From: Streptomyces sp. Ag109_O5-10
Lineage (GTDB): Bacteria; Actinomycetota; Actinomycetes; Streptomycetales; Streptomycetaceae
Assembly (NCBI RefSeq): GCF_900105755.1
Contig: NZ_FNTQ01000001.1
Span: forward strand, 372,001-436,000
Length of the DNA stretch: 64,000 nt
Reading direction: 5' to 3'
Position numbers and translations under genes: made by a program
Shown: piece after piece, positions 1-7,913 of the stretch
Layout: every line of letters starts with the position of its first letter
How positions within the stretch are numbered: the first letter of the stretch is position 1
Notes under the pieces: generated by a model
Told to the model about the DNA's origin: nothing
Seen by the model: only the letters and a program-made list of their open reading frames with translations
The model's database searches: none

Positions 1-385
1 AGGCGCGCAGCCCGGCGACCTGCGGCGCCAGGGTGCGGAAGCGCAGGGTGACGCCGAGGTCGCGGCAGCGCTCCTGGAGGAGGCGCAGGAGTTCCTTGCG
101 GCTCATCGCGGCGAAGCCCTGGCCGCCGACGGTGTGGCTCTCGCCCCGGTAGTGGATGTCGATGTCCGTCCAGCGGGCGAAGCGGCGGGCCATGGCCTCG
201 GCGAAGACGGTGTCGGCGTTCTCGATGCCGCCGAGCGTCTCGTCGGAGAAGACCACGCCGAAACCGAACGTGTCCTCGGGGGCGTTGCGCTCCCACACGG
301 TGATCTCGTGGGCGGGGTCCAGCTGCTTCAGCAACGCCGCGAGGTAGAGCCCGCCCGGGCCACCGCCGATGATCGCGATTTTCAC
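1..385 (-). CDS. FAD-dependent monooxygenase, N-terminal part (salicylyl-CoA 5-hydroxylase / 2-aminobenzoyl-CoA monooxygenase type)
   Basis: Only the first 128 residues lie in the window; the rest runs off the left edge. The protein starts MKIAIIGGGPGGLYLAALLK, a textbook Rossmann GxGxxG for the FAD adenosine moiety at residues 4-15, followed by an acidic residue at the end of beta-2. This matches the flavoprotein monooxygenases that hydroxylate aryl-CoA thioesters, often fused to an old-yellow-enzyme-like reductase half, which cannot be seen here. The GTG start lies 11 bases after the stop of the aryl-CoA ligase, so it is the last visible gene of a four-gene operon. The ligase would make the CoA thioester that this enzyme hydroxylates. 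Whether the substrate is salicylyl-CoA or anthraniloyl-CoA cannot be told from the N-terminus. Confidence 0.8.
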   Translation of the reverse strand, partial: MKIAIIGGGPGGLYLAALLKQLDPAHEITVWERNAPEDTFGFGVVFSDETLGGIENADTVFAEAMARRFARWTDIDIHYRGESHTVGGQGFAAMSRKELLRLLQERCRDLGVTLRFRTLAPQVAGLRA

Positions 386-396
386 CGGAGTTCCTC

Positions 397-2139
397 TCAC
401 TGCTCGGCGACCGGCTCGGCGGCCTGTCCCTGTTCGACGGTCTGCTTCTGTCCGGCAGTCTGCTTCTGTCCGACGGTCTGTTTCCGTTCGTCGGCCCGCT
501 CGCGTTCGGCGGCCTGCTCCTGCTCGATGATCCGGCGGAGCGCGAACCGCTGGAGCTTGCCGCTGGTGTTGCGCGGCAGGGTGTCGCGGAAGCGCACGTC
601 CCGCGGGTACTTGTAGGGCGCCAGGACCTGCTTGACGTGGTCCTGGATCTCCCTGGCCTTCGCGGCGTCCCCGGTGACGCCCTCGCGCAGCACGACGAAG
701 GCGCACACCACCGAGCCGCGCTCCGGGTCGGGCCGGGCCACCACGGCCGACTCGAGGACGTCCGGGTGGGTGTCGACGGCCGCTTCCACCTCGGGTCCGC
801 CGATGTTGTACCCGGAGGAGACGATCATGCTGTCGCTACGGGCGTGGTAGTGGAAGTAACCGTCCTCGTCGCGGTGGAAGATGTCGCCGGTGACGTTCCA
901 GCCGTTCACGACGTAGTCCTGCTGCCGCTTGTCGTCGAGATAGCGGCAGCCCACCGGGCCGATGACGCCGAGCCGCCCCGACTCCCCCGGGCCGAGCTCC
1001 TCGCCGTCGAGACCGAGGACGGCGGCCCGGTATCCGGGCACCGGGCGGCCGGTGGCGCCGGGCCTGATGTCGTCGCCGGCGGCGGAGATGAAGATGTGCA
1101 GCAGCTCGGTCGCGCCGATGCCGTCGATGACCTTCAGCCCGATGCGGTCGCGCAGTTCCTCCCAGGTGGTGAGCGGTATGTGCTCACCGGCCGAGACCCC
1201 GGTGCGCAGTCGGCGCAGCCGGCCCTCCCTGCCGTCGCGCACGATCGCCTTGTAGGCGGTGGGCGCGGTGGCGAGGACGGTGACGCCGTGCTTCTCGACG
1301 AGGTCGGCGAGCTGGGGCGGGGTCGCCGTCTCGGTGAGCAGGGCGCAGGCGCCGGCGCGCAGCGGGAAGACGACGAGCATGCCGAGGCCGAAGGTGAAGG
1401 CGAACGGCGCGGTGCAGGCGACCAGGTCGTCCGGCCGCAGCCGCAGGACGTGCCGTCCGAAGGTGTTGTCGATGGACAGGATGTCCCGGTGGAAGTGCAT
1501 GGTGATCTTGGGGACGCCGGTGCTGCCCGAGGTCGGCCCGAGGAGCGCCACGTCGTCGCCGGCGGTGTCGACGTTCGTGAACTCGCCCGATTTCACCGCG
1601 CACCGGGCCACCAGGTCGCCGGCACCGCTCCCGCCGTACTCGACCACCCTCAGGCCGGGCAGTGCGTCGCGGAACTCGTCGGTGAAGCGGTGGTCCACGA
1701 GGGCGAGCGCGGGCCGGGTGCGGTCGGCGATCGGGACGAGCTCGCGGGCGCGCAGCGCGGCCATCGTGGTGACCACCACTCCGCCCGCCTTCAGGACACC
1801 GAGCCAGCAGGCCACCGTCCAGGGGGTGTTGGGCGCGCGCAGCAGGACGCGGCCGCCCGGCACCAGGCCGAGGTCCTCGGTGAGGACCTGGGCGACCTGG
1901 TCGGCGCGGGTGCGCAGTTCGCCGTACGTCCACAGCTCCCCGGCCGGGGTGCGCAGGGCGGGGCGGTCGGGGCCGTACCGCTCGACGGCCGCGTCGATGA
2001 GTTCGCCGGCCGCGTTGAGGCGTTGCGGGTAGGCCAGTTCGGGGGTGGTGAACTCGATGACGGGCCACTGTTCGGCGGGCGGCAGGTGGTCCCTGGCGAA
2101 GGTGTCCAGGTGCGAGGTGGGTGAGAGCGGAAGAGCCAA
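397..2139 (-). CDS. Benzoate/2-aminobenzoate-CoA ligase family protein (AMP-forming)
   Basis: This 580-residue enzyme of the acyl-adenylate superfamily activates an aromatic acid with ATP and forms the CoA thioester. The P-loop-like A3 motif GPTSGSTGVPK lies near residue 200. The C-terminal motifs GWNVTGD, a hinge near YHARSDSM, and SGYNIGGPEVE are all present, as is the near-terminal lysine in NTSGKLQR. After the usual end of the fold there is a low-complexity Gln/Lys/Glu tail of about 45 residues, encoded by an 18-bp tandem repeat. The gene lies 46 bases downstream of the thioesterase and just ahead of the flavin monooxygenase, in one operon. Family resemblance is to benzoate- and anthranilate-CoA ligases; the exact acid is inferred only from context. 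Confidence 0.85.
   Translation of the reverse strand: MALPLSPTSHLDTFARDHLPPAEQWPVIEFTTPELAYPQRLNAAGELIDAAVERYGPDRPALRTPAGELWTYGELRTRADQVAQVLTEDLGLVPGGRVLLRAPNTPWTVACWLGVLKAGGVVVTTMAALRARELVPIADRTRPALALVDHRFTDEFRDALPGLRVVEYGGSGAGDLVARCAVKSGEFTNVDTAGDDVALLGPTSGSTGVPKITMHFHRDILSIDNTFGRHVLRLRPDDLVACTAPFAFTFGLGMLVVFPLRAGACALLTETATPPQLADLVEKHGVTVLATAPTAYKAIVRDGREGRLRRLRTGVSAGEHIPLTTWEELRDRIGLKVIDGIGATELLHIFISAAGDDIRPGATGRPVPGYRAAVLGLDGEELGPGESGRLGVIGPVGCRYLDDKRQQDYVVNGWNVTGDIFHRDEDGYFHYHARSDSMIVSSGYNIGGPEVEAAVDTHPDVLESAVVARPDPERGSVVCAFVVLREGVTGDAAKAREIQDHVKQVLAPYKYPRDVRFRDTLPRNTSGKLQRFALRRIIEQEQAAERERADERKQTVGQKQTAGQKQTVEQGQAAEPVAEQ
431..484 (-). repeat. Three tandem 18-bp units coding GQKQTx hexapeptides
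   Basis: Three consecutive 18-bp units (431-448, 449-466, 467-484) differ at a few positions and encode the hexapeptide GQKQTV/A repeatedly in the tail of the CoA ligase. The unit is a multiple of three, so copy-number change would keep the frame. The tail lies outside the conserved enzyme fold. Confidence 0.8.
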
Positions 2140-2185
2140 CGCGGGGTTCCTTCCGGGAGCCCGCCGGTGGTGTACGGCGGGCGGC

Positions 2186-3112
2186 TCAGGCGGGGCGGAT
2201 CATGCCCTCCTGGACCACGGTGGCCAGGTGGCGGTGGTCGCGGGTGAAGAAGCGGCCGCTGCCCAGCCCGCGGCCGGCCTCGGCGGCCACCGCTTCCTGG
2301 GCGTAGAGCAGCCAGTCGCCGACCGGTGCGGGACGGTGGAACCACATGGCGTGGTCGAGGCTGGCGGTGACCAGGCCGGGGTCGGCCCAGGCGAGGCCGA
2401 GGACGCGCAGGACGGGTTCGAGGATGGTGTAGTCGCAGACGTAGGCGAGCGCGGCGAGGTCGCGCTGGGCGTCGGTGAGTCCCTCGACGGGGCGGAGCGC
2501 GTCGAACGGCCGTACCCAGACGGCCTGGTGCGGCAGGCGCGCGCCGTCGACGGTGAGGTAGACCGGGCCGGGCACGTGGCGCATGTCGAAGCCCCGGCCG
2601 CCGCTCCAGTAGGCCTTGGAGCCGTCGGTCATGGTCCCCCCGGAGCGCTCGGCGAGGTACTCGGCCGAGCCCGGCAGGGACCCGGGATCGGGCACGTCCG
2701 CGGGGAACTCGGCACCGAAGGCCGAACCGGGCTCTCCCGCCGCGAAGTTGGCGAGGCAGACGTAGAGGACCTTGCCGTTCTGGTAGCCGCGCACCTGACG
2801 GGTGCTGTAGCCACGGCCGTCGCGCAGCACCTCGACCTCGTAGCGGACCTCTGCGCCGATGTCGGCCGGGCGCAGGAAGTAGCTGTGCATGGAGTGCAGC
2901 GTCTTGCCGTCGGTCACCGAGCGCATCGCCGCGGCGGCGGCCTGGGCGACGAGGTCGCCGCCGTAGGCCTTGGGCCAGGGGCAGGGCTGGGTGGTGGCGG
3001 TGAAGGCGAGGTCGAAGTGCTCGGGTGGGGCGGGCTTGAGGGTGAGGGCCGCGGTGACGATCGCGGAGGCCGGGGCGGTCTCGCCGGCCGGCCCGGCCGG
3101 GGCGCCGGTCAC
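2186..3112 (-). CDS. Acyl-CoA thioesterase II-like protein (double hotdog)
   Basis: The 308-residue product has the TesB/thioesterase-II layout: an N-terminal hotdog with WPKAYGGDLVAQA and SMHSYFLRPAD near residues 45-85, and a C-terminal hotdog with ASLDHAMWFHRP near residue 250. The Asp of the SLDHAMWFH stretch corresponds to the catalytic Asp of TesB. It would hydrolyse an acyl- or aryl-CoA, here probably releasing the ring-hydroxylated acid from its CoA ester. The GTG start overlaps the cupin stop by four bases (GTGA), so translation is probably coupled and I prefer this start to any upstream one. It is the second gene of the operon cupin, thioesterase, ligase, monooxygenase. Confidence 0.85.
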   Translation of the reverse strand: MTGAPAGPAGETAPASAIVTAALTLKPAPPEHFDLAFTATTQPCPWPKAYGGDLVAQAAAAAMRSVTDGKTLHSMHSYFLRPADIGAEVRYEVEVLRDGRGYSTRQVRGYQNGKVLYVCLANFAAGEPGSAFGAEFPADVPDPGSLPGSAEYLAERSGGTMTDGSKAYWSGGRGFDMRHVPGPVYLTVDGARLPHQAVWVRPFDALRPVEGLTDAQRDLAALAYVCDYTILEPVLRVLGLAWADPGLVTASLDHAMWFHRPAPVGDWLLYAQEAVAAEAGRGLGSGRFFTRDHRHLATVVQEGMIRPA

Positions 3113-3591
3113 CGGTTCAGCCAGTCGCGCAGGTCGGTGTCGGCCACGTCGGGCAGGTTCACCACGATGTTCTCCGGGGTCCGGGTGGTCATCCACACCA
3201 GCGGCCTGGTTCTCGACAGGTTGCACTCGACGTGCGGCATGAACGGCGGGACGAAGACCCAGTCGCCCTCCTCCATGTCGAGGTAGTCCTCGAACTTCTC
3301 GCCGAAGTAGATCCGGGCCCGACCGGACAGGACGTAGCCGCCGGTCTCGGCCTCGCCATGGTGGTGGGAGACCGAGCGGTAGCCGGGTTCGTTGCTGACC
3401 TTGCCGTACCACAGGCGGCGCGCCGGGGTGTGCCGGGCGCTGACGCCCGACACGCGGACGGCGCCGCCCGAGTCGGCGGTGTTGACGTCCTCCTGGCCGG
3501 CCCGGGTCACGACCGGGGCGACGATGCCGCTGGGCAGCCGGTACATCGCGTTGTCGCCCTCGAGCCGGTACTTGCCGAGGTCAGGCTCCAT
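3109..3591 (-). CDS. Cupin-domain protein of the aryl-CoA operon
   Basis: A 160-residue single-domain cupin. Motif 1 is HHHGEAETGGYVLSG (about residues 76-90), giving the usual two His plus Glu metal ligands. Motif 2 is GDWVFVPPFMPH, with the last metal-binding His. Such proteins are metal-dependent dioxygenases, isomerases or simple binding proteins. As the first gene of an aryl-CoA operon it could open or bind the hydroxylated aromatic product, but no substrate can be assigned. An in-frame ATG 27 codons upstream exists; I chose the inner ATG because it has GGAG about 10 bases ahead and leaves room for the divergent promoter. Confidence 0.8.
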   Translation of the reverse strand: MEPDLGKYRLEGDNAMYRLPSGIVAPVVTRAGQEDVNTADSGGAVRVSGVSARHTPARRLWYGKVSNEPGYRSVSHHHGEAETGGYVLSGRARIYFGEKFEDYLDMEEGDWVFVPPFMPHVECNLSRTRPLVWMTTRTPENIVVNLPDVADTDLRDWLNR

Positions 3592-3731
3592 GGAATCGAC
3601 TCCGTTTCCGTGGGCTCGCCGGGGTCCGGATCCGGACCGCGCGCTGTATCTCGTATCTTTCACGGTCGTCATTTATTGTCAATACGACCGGCCGTGCGGC
3701 CGGCGCCGGACACCACCGAACCGGAGGCCCG
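3592..3731. promoter_or_regulatory. Divergent promoter region with palindrome TATTGTCAATA
   Basis: The 140 bases between the cupin operon and ridA must carry both promoters. They contain the AT-rich perfect palindrome TATTGTCAATA (3674-3684, odd centre), which stands out in this GC-rich sequence. The nearby PaaX-type repressor is the natural candidate to bind it. That link is inferred from position. Confidence 0.5.
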
Positions 3732-4145
3732 ATGACTCCCGTCGCCGTGAACCCGCCCGCCCTGCCCGTCCCGAGCGGCTACTCGCACGGAACCCTCGCC
3801 GGGAACACGCTGTACCTGGGCGGCCAGACCGCGCTGGACGCCGACATGAAGATCGTCCCGGGCGGGATCGTCGAGCAGTTCCGGCAGGCGTTCGGCAATG
3901 TACTGACCACCCTGCGGGCGGCCGGGGGCGAGCCCGAGGACCTGGTGAGCGTGACGATCTACCTCACCGACATCCCCGGCTACCAGGCCCACGGCAAGGA
4001 GATCGGCAAGGTGTGGCGGGAGCTGGCGGGGCCGGTGTACCCGGCGATGGCGGGCATCGGCTGCACCGCGCTGTGGCAGCCGGAGGCGATGATCGAGATC
4101 CTCGGTGTGGCGGTGATCCCGGAGGACCGGCTGGTCAGGCCGTAG
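3732..4145 (+). CDS. RidA/YjgF/UK114 family enamine/imine deaminase
   Basis: A 137-residue protein with the RidA family length and fold signature: SGYSHGTLAGNTLYLGGQTA near the N-terminus, a central Leu/Val-rich helix around EQFRQAFGNVLTTLRAAGG, and the C-terminal strand with VYPAMAGIGCTALWQPEAMI. The usual catalytic-site arginine of RidA (IPATRST-type motif) is not evident; the matching stretch reads YPAMAGIGCTAL, so it may belong to a RidA subfamily without classical deaminase activity. RidA proteins hydrolyse reactive enamines and imines. It diverges from the aryl-CoA operon. An enamine product would fit 2-aminobenzoyl-CoA chemistry better than salicylate, but this is inference. Confidence 0.85.
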   Translation: MTPVAVNPPALPVPSGYSHGTLAGNTLYLGGQTALDADMKIVPGGIVEQFRQAFGNVLTTLRAAGGEPEDLVSVTIYLTDIPGYQAHGKEIGKVWRELAGPVYPAMAGIGCTALWQPEAMIEILGVAVIPEDRLVRP

Positions 4146-4167
4146 ACCGGGGCCGGGGCCGGGGGCG

Positions 4168-5022
4168 CTACCGGGTGTGTATGACCGCCAGGGCGTGGGC
4201 GCGGGCGGGCTCCCGCAGGGTCCTGTCCAGTTCCTCGAAGAGCGCGCCGGCGGTTTCCCCCATCCAGCCCGGCGGCAGCAGGGACAGCGGCAGTCCGGGG
4301 TCGCGGTACGGGAGCCTGCGCCACTCGGTGAGCATCGGCAGGTAGATCCCGAACGCCTCGCGGGCCGGGACCGCGCCCACCGCGGCGCGCTCGCGCACAG
4401 GGCGGTAGCGCTCCAGGAAGTCCGCGTACAGCGCGGTGAGCTCGTCGAGGTCCCACCACTCGCGGACCTTCGCCGACAGGTCGCCGAAGGCGAAGTGGTC
4501 ACCGGTGAAGATGTCCACGTACGGCGTCAGCGCGAGGCGTTGCAGGGTGCGGCGGGTCTCGTCGGCCAGGATGCCGGGCGCCACCCACACGCCGGGGGCC
4601 GCGGTGCCGAAGCCGAGACGGGTCAGGGCGGTGCGCAGGGCGTGCCGCTTGTCGCGCTCGGACTCGGGCACGGAGAACACGACGACGAGCCAGCCGTCGC
4701 CGGCCGCGGCCCGGTTCCGCTCGAAGATCCGCACGTCACCGTCTTCGAGCACCTCCAGCGTGCCGGCGGAGACGGCGTACCCGGCGGCACCCTCGTGGCG
4801 CTCCCCGCGCAGCACCCCGCGCCGCTTCAGCCGGGAGACCGCCGAGCGCACGGCCTGCCCCTCCACGCCGAGGTCGGCCATCAGGCGTATCACGGAGGCG
4901 ACGGAGAGCCAGTTGTGCTCACCGCGCGCGTACAGCGCGAAGAGGGTGATGATCAGCGGGCCCAGCCGGCTGTCCCGGCCGCCCGCGCCGACGGTGGACG
5001 ACGGCCCGACGTGCGCTGTCAT
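4168..5022 (-). CDS. PaaX family transcriptional repressor
   Basis: The 284-residue product has the PaaX layout: an N-terminal winged helix-turn-helix (LGPLIITLFALYARG, then RSAVSRLKRRGVL at about residues 55-70), a central domain with GWLVVVFSVPESERDKRHALR, and a C-terminal PaaX domain ending LDRTLREPARAHALAVIHTR. PaaX of the phenylacetate pathway is relieved by an aryl-CoA ligand, so a regulator of this family beside a CoA-ligase operon makes sense. It is convergent with ridA. The ATG has GGAGG about 10 bases upstream; a GTG two codons earlier is possible. The likely ligand is the CoA thioester made by the neighbouring ligase. Confidence 0.88.
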   Translation of the reverse strand: MTAHVGPSSTVGAGGRDSRLGPLIITLFALYARGEHNWLSVASVIRLMADLGVEGQAVRSAVSRLKRRGVLRGERHEGAAGYAVSAGTLEVLEDGDVRIFERNRAAAGDGWLVVVFSVPESERDKRHALRTALTRLGFGTAAPGVWVAPGILADETRRTLQRLALTPYVDIFTGDHFAFGDLSAKVREWWDLDELTALYADFLERYRPVRERAAVGAVPAREAFGIYLPMLTEWRRLPYRDPGLPLSLLPPGWMGETAGALFEELDRTLREPARAHALAVIHTR

Positions 5023-5239
5023 GCCCACCCACCTCCGGCCGGAGTCACCCTTCTGATCGCCCAGCAGCCTACCGCGCGTGCGGGAGCCGCGGCGGCGCAG
5101 CGGATCACTGCCGCGGGGCCCCGCCGCGCACGTCGCGCCGGGCGCGCCTGGCGACGTACAGACCGGCGGTACGGCGCGGGCGGCGGCGTCCGACCGGGCA
5201 TCGAATGCCGCGGCGCCGTCGTTCTCCCTGACACCTCTC

Positions 5240-5284
5240 GGTACCTCTGGTACCTCTAGTGCTCCAGATACCTCTGGTGCCTTC
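5240..5284 (+). repeat. 9-bp periodic repeat (GGTACCTCT) ahead of the GPP34 gene
   Basis: From 5240 the sequence runs with a 9-bp period: GGTACCTCT, GGTACCTCT, AGTGCTCCA, GATACCTCT, GGTGCCTTC. If translated, the units would use TCT codons, which are rare here, so I read it as non-coding leader or promoter DNA. The rest of the interval 5023-5308 shows nothing else clear apart from a T-run at 5291-5296. Confidence 0.65.
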
Positions 5285-5308
5285 GCCGTCTTTTTTGGGG
5301 AGTCCGTC

Positions 5309-5914
5309 ATGACCACACCCCGGGACCTGTTCCTGGTCACCGTGTACGACGCCGCCGCGCGGCCCGTCGAGCAGGGTGACCTCTCGCTGGCGCTCGCGGG
5401 AGCCGAACTGGTCGATCTCATCGACGCCGGGGCGGTCGCGCTCGACGACGAGCTCATCGTGCCCGCGCCGGCGGGCGCGACGGAGGACCGGCTCCTGGGC
5501 GAGGCGGCGGCGGCGCTGCGCCGGGAGACGCCGTACGAGTCGGTCGAGGACTGGCTGTGGCGGCGGGGGCGCGGCCTGGGCGCCGCCTACCTGGACGCCC
5601 TGGAGGCGGACGGGACGGTCGCCCAGCAGCGGCGGCGCTGGCTGCCGCTGCCGACCGGGCGGACGGAGGCCCCCGACTCGCCCGAGCGCGCGCGGGCGCA
5701 CGAGCGCTGGGCGTCCGGGGAGCCCGTGCTCGCCGCCCTGGCGGCCGCGGTGGGCATCCGGGACGAGGCGGCCAAGGACCTCGCGAGTTCCGTCTCCGAC
5801 CCGATCGTGACGGTGGTGGCCGCCGTGGACGACGCCGTGACGGAGCTGGCAGCCGTGCGCCAGCGCAGGGAGATCGAGGACGCGGCGTTCGACAACGTCT
5901 GGCGCGGCCTGTGA
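5309..5914 (+). CDS. GOLPH3/VPS74 (GPP34) domain protein
   Basis: A 201-residue all-helical protein of the GPP34 family, starting MTTPRDLFLVTVYDAAARPV and continuing with DLSLALAGAELVDLIDAGAVAL, the typical beginning of bacterial GPP34 proteins. The eukaryotic relatives bind phosphatidylinositol-4-phosphate at the Golgi. In actinomycetes the family is numerous and its role is unknown. The start follows a strong GGGGAG Shine-Dalgarno sequence by seven bases. Longer in-frame starts exist but would translate the 9-bp repeat with rare codons. No operon partner is seen: PaaX lies upstream divergently and a hairpin terminator follows. Confidence 0.8.
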   Translation: MTTPRDLFLVTVYDAAARPVEQGDLSLALAGAELVDLIDAGAVALDDELIVPAPAGATEDRLLGEAAAALRRETPYESVEDWLWRRGRGLGAAYLDALEADGTVAQQRRRWLPLPTGRTEAPDSPERARAHERWASGEPVLAALAAAVGIRDEAAKDLASSVSDPIVTVVAAVDDAVTELAAVRQRREIEDAAFDNVWRGL

Positions 5915-5958
5915 CGGTGGCTGCCGTGCGACGGCGCCCGGAGCGCCCGTGAGCACCG

Positions 5959-5983
5959 CCGCCCGGGCGCCTCGCCCGGGCGG
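5959..5983. terminator. Hairpin terminator between convergent genes
   Basis: A perfect 11-bp stem CCGCCCGGGCG / CGCCCGGGCGG with a 3-base loop lies between the GPP34 gene and the end of the ABC importer operon. It can serve both strands. There is no T-run, as is usual in streptomycetes. Confidence 0.7.
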
Positions 5984-6084
5984 CCTGCCGTCGTGCCGGC
6001 ACCGTTCCGGCCGTCACTGGGCCGCCCCCTGGCCGGCGCGACCGCGAACCACCTGCCGTCGAGCCCCTGACCGTCGCGGGGCCC

Positions 6085-6954
6085 TCACTTGAGGCCGCTG
6101 AGCATGACGCCCCTGATGTAGTACTTCTGCAGCAGCAGGAAGAGGACCAGGACCGGCAGGACGCTCAGGACCAGGCCGGCCATGACGATGGGCAGGGTGC
6201 GCGTCGGGTCGACGTAGTCCTGGAGGAACTGGATGCCGACGGGCAGCGTCATCACGTCCGGGTCGGCGGTGGAGACGAGCAGGGCCCAGATGTACTCGTT
6301 CCAGGCGTCGACGAAGGTCAGCAGGCCGAGGGTGACCAGGACCGGTTTGGTCTGCGGGACGACGATCCGCCACCACACGGCGAACTCGCCCGCCCCGTCG
6401 ATGCGCGCGGCCTCCAGGACCTCGTCCGGGAGGGAGACCATGAACTGGCGCGTCAGGAAGATGCCGAAGCTGCTGACGAGGAACGGCATGGCCAGGGCCA
6501 GGATGCTCACGGTCAGTCCCGCGCCGCCGCGCCCGAGCAGGTCGTTGCCGCCGGCCAGCGGCCAGTGCACCAGGATCAGGAAGTGCGGGATGAAGAAGAG
6601 GAACGGCGGGAACATCATCGTCGACAGCACCAGACGGAAGACGAAGTCCCGGCCGGGGAAGCGGAGTTTGGCGAGCGCGTAGCCCGCGAGCGACGACGTG
6701 AGCAGCACCGAGCCGGTGATCGTGGCGGTGGCGACGACGCTGTTGCGGAAGAGCACCGGCAGGTCGAGCTGGTGGACCGCCGCCCGGTAGTTGGACAGGT
6801 CGAACGCCTTCGGCAGGAACCGGTAGGGCAGGGTGCCCGCCTCGTCCGGTCCCTTGAAGGACGTCATCAGCATGTCGGCGAACGGCACCACGGTGAGCAC
6901 CGCGCCGGTCGCCACCAGCAGGTACGACAGCCACGGGAAACGGCGGCGGATCAC
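6085..6954 (-). CDS. Sugar ABC transporter permease, MalG type
   Basis: A 289-residue inner-membrane protein with six hydrophobic helices and the binding-protein-dependent transport motif around EAARIDGAGEFAVWWRIVVPQ (about residues 185-205), where the coupling helix docks to the ATPase. The C-terminus LLLQKYYIRGVMLSGLK is typical of the MalG/carbohydrate-uptake CUT1 family. The GTG start overlaps the preceding permease stop by four bases (GTGA). It is the last gene of the operon. No ATPase gene is nearby; many streptomycete CUT1 importers share the general ATPase MsiK. Confidence 0.92.
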   Translation of the reverse strand: MIRRRFPWLSYLLVATGAVLTVVPFADMLMTSFKGPDEAGTLPYRFLPKAFDLSNYRAAVHQLDLPVLFRNSVVATATITGSVLLTSSLAGYALAKLRFPGRDFVFRLVLSTMMFPPFLFFIPHFLILVHWPLAGGNDLLGRGGAGLTVSILALAMPFLVSSFGIFLTRQFMVSLPDEVLEAARIDGAGEFAVWWRIVVPQTKPVLVTLGLLTFVDAWNEYIWALLVSTADPDVMTLPVGIQFLQDYVDPTRTLPIVMAGLVLSVLPVLVLFLLLQKYYIRGVMLSGLK

Positions 6955-7913
6955 GCGTCCTCCCCCTTGCGCCGGAAGAGCCACAGCTGGACCAGCGTGA
7001 CCACGAGGACCACCGAGAACAGCACGAAGGCGGCGGCGCTCGCGGTACCCCAGTCGCCGTAGGAGAAGGCCTGCCGGTACATCTCCAGGGCGGCCACGTC
7101 GGTGGCGTCCCCGGGGCCCCCCTTGGTCATCACGATGATCAGCGCGAAGGACTGCAGGCCGGTGAGGAACTGGGTGACGCACACGAACAGCAGGGACGGC
7201 CGCAGCAGTGGCAGGGTGATCCGCCAGAAGACGGTCGCGGGCCCGGCGCCGTCGAGCGCGGCGGCCTCGTAGTAGGACTCGGGGACGGACTTCAGCCCGG
7301 CGGTCAGGACGAGGATCGCCGAGCCGACGGAGGCCCAGGCCTGGACGACCACCACCGCGGGCAGTGCGGTGTCCGGGTCCTGGAGGAACGCCACCGAACC
7401 GAGCCCGACGGCGTTGAGGACGCCGTTGACGAGTCCGCCCGGCTGGTACATGTACTTCCAGACGTTGCCGACGGCGACGACGGTCGTGACGATCGGCAGG
7501 AAGTACAGGGTGCGCCACAGCCCCTGGAACCGCAGTTTGTCGATGCAGGTGGCGACGAGCACCGAGCCCGCGAGCGCGAGGGCCACGGTGCCCAGGGCGA
7601 AGAGCAGCGTGTTGGTGAGGACCGGCGTCAGGAACGCCGAGCCGTCGGCGAACAGGTCGGCGAAGTTGTCCAGGCCCACCGGGTGGATGTCGCCGAGGTC
7701 GAACCCGGCCCAGCGGGACGTCGAGAGGAGCACCGCGAAGCCGAGCGGCAGGGCGAGGAAGACGGCGTAGAACAGCAGCGTGGGTGCCAGGAAGAGGTAG
7801 GCGACGACGGCCTGGCGGCGACGGTTCCGTGCCTGGATGCGGAGTCCGATGGCGGTGGCCCCGCCGTGCGCCGCCCGTTCGGTGGGCTCCGGGGCCAGGG
7901 TGGCGTTCACCAT
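6951..7913 (-). CDS. Sugar ABC transporter permease, MalF type
   Basis: A 320-residue CUT1 permease with a cytoplasmic N-terminus rich in Arg, first membrane helix VVAYLFLAPTLLFYAVFLAL, five further helices, and the EAA-type coupling motif YYEAAALDGAGPATVFWRIT at about residues 215-235. It forms the heterodimeric membrane channel with the MalG-type partner, whose start overlaps its stop. Its ATG overlaps the end of the solute-binding protein gene by seven bases, so the three importer genes are tightly coupled. Confidence 0.92.
   Translation of the reverse strand: MVNATLAPEPTERAAHGGATAIGLRIQARNRRRQAVVAYLFLAPTLLFYAVFLALPLGFAVLLSTSRWAGFDLGDIHPVGLDNFADLFADGSAFLTPVLTNTLLFALGTVALALAGSVLVATCIDKLRFQGLWRTLYFLPIVTTVVAVGNVWKYMYQPGGLVNGVLNAVGLGSVAFLQDPDTALPAVVVVQAWASVGSAILVLTAGLKSVPESYYEAAALDGAGPATVFWRITLPLLRPSLLFVCVTQFLTGLQSFALIIVMTKGGPGDATDVAALEMYRQAFSYGDWGTASAAAFVLFSVVLVVTLVQLWLFRRKGEDA

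Noticed and set aside
637..2124. Long open frame (495 codons) on the + strand opposite the CoA ligase
   Set aside because: It is the mirror of a well-supported ligase gene. Its product is Gly/Asp/Val-rich with no domain, as expected for antisense frames in high-GC DNA.
3592..3672. Longer N-terminus for the cupin
   Set aside because: The extra 27 residues are basic and unlike the family, and would place the start inside the divergent promoter palindrome.
5078..5308. N-terminal extension of the GPP34 protein
   Set aside because: It would translate the 9-bp repeat and a T-run with rare codons; the inner ATG has a strong ribosome site.
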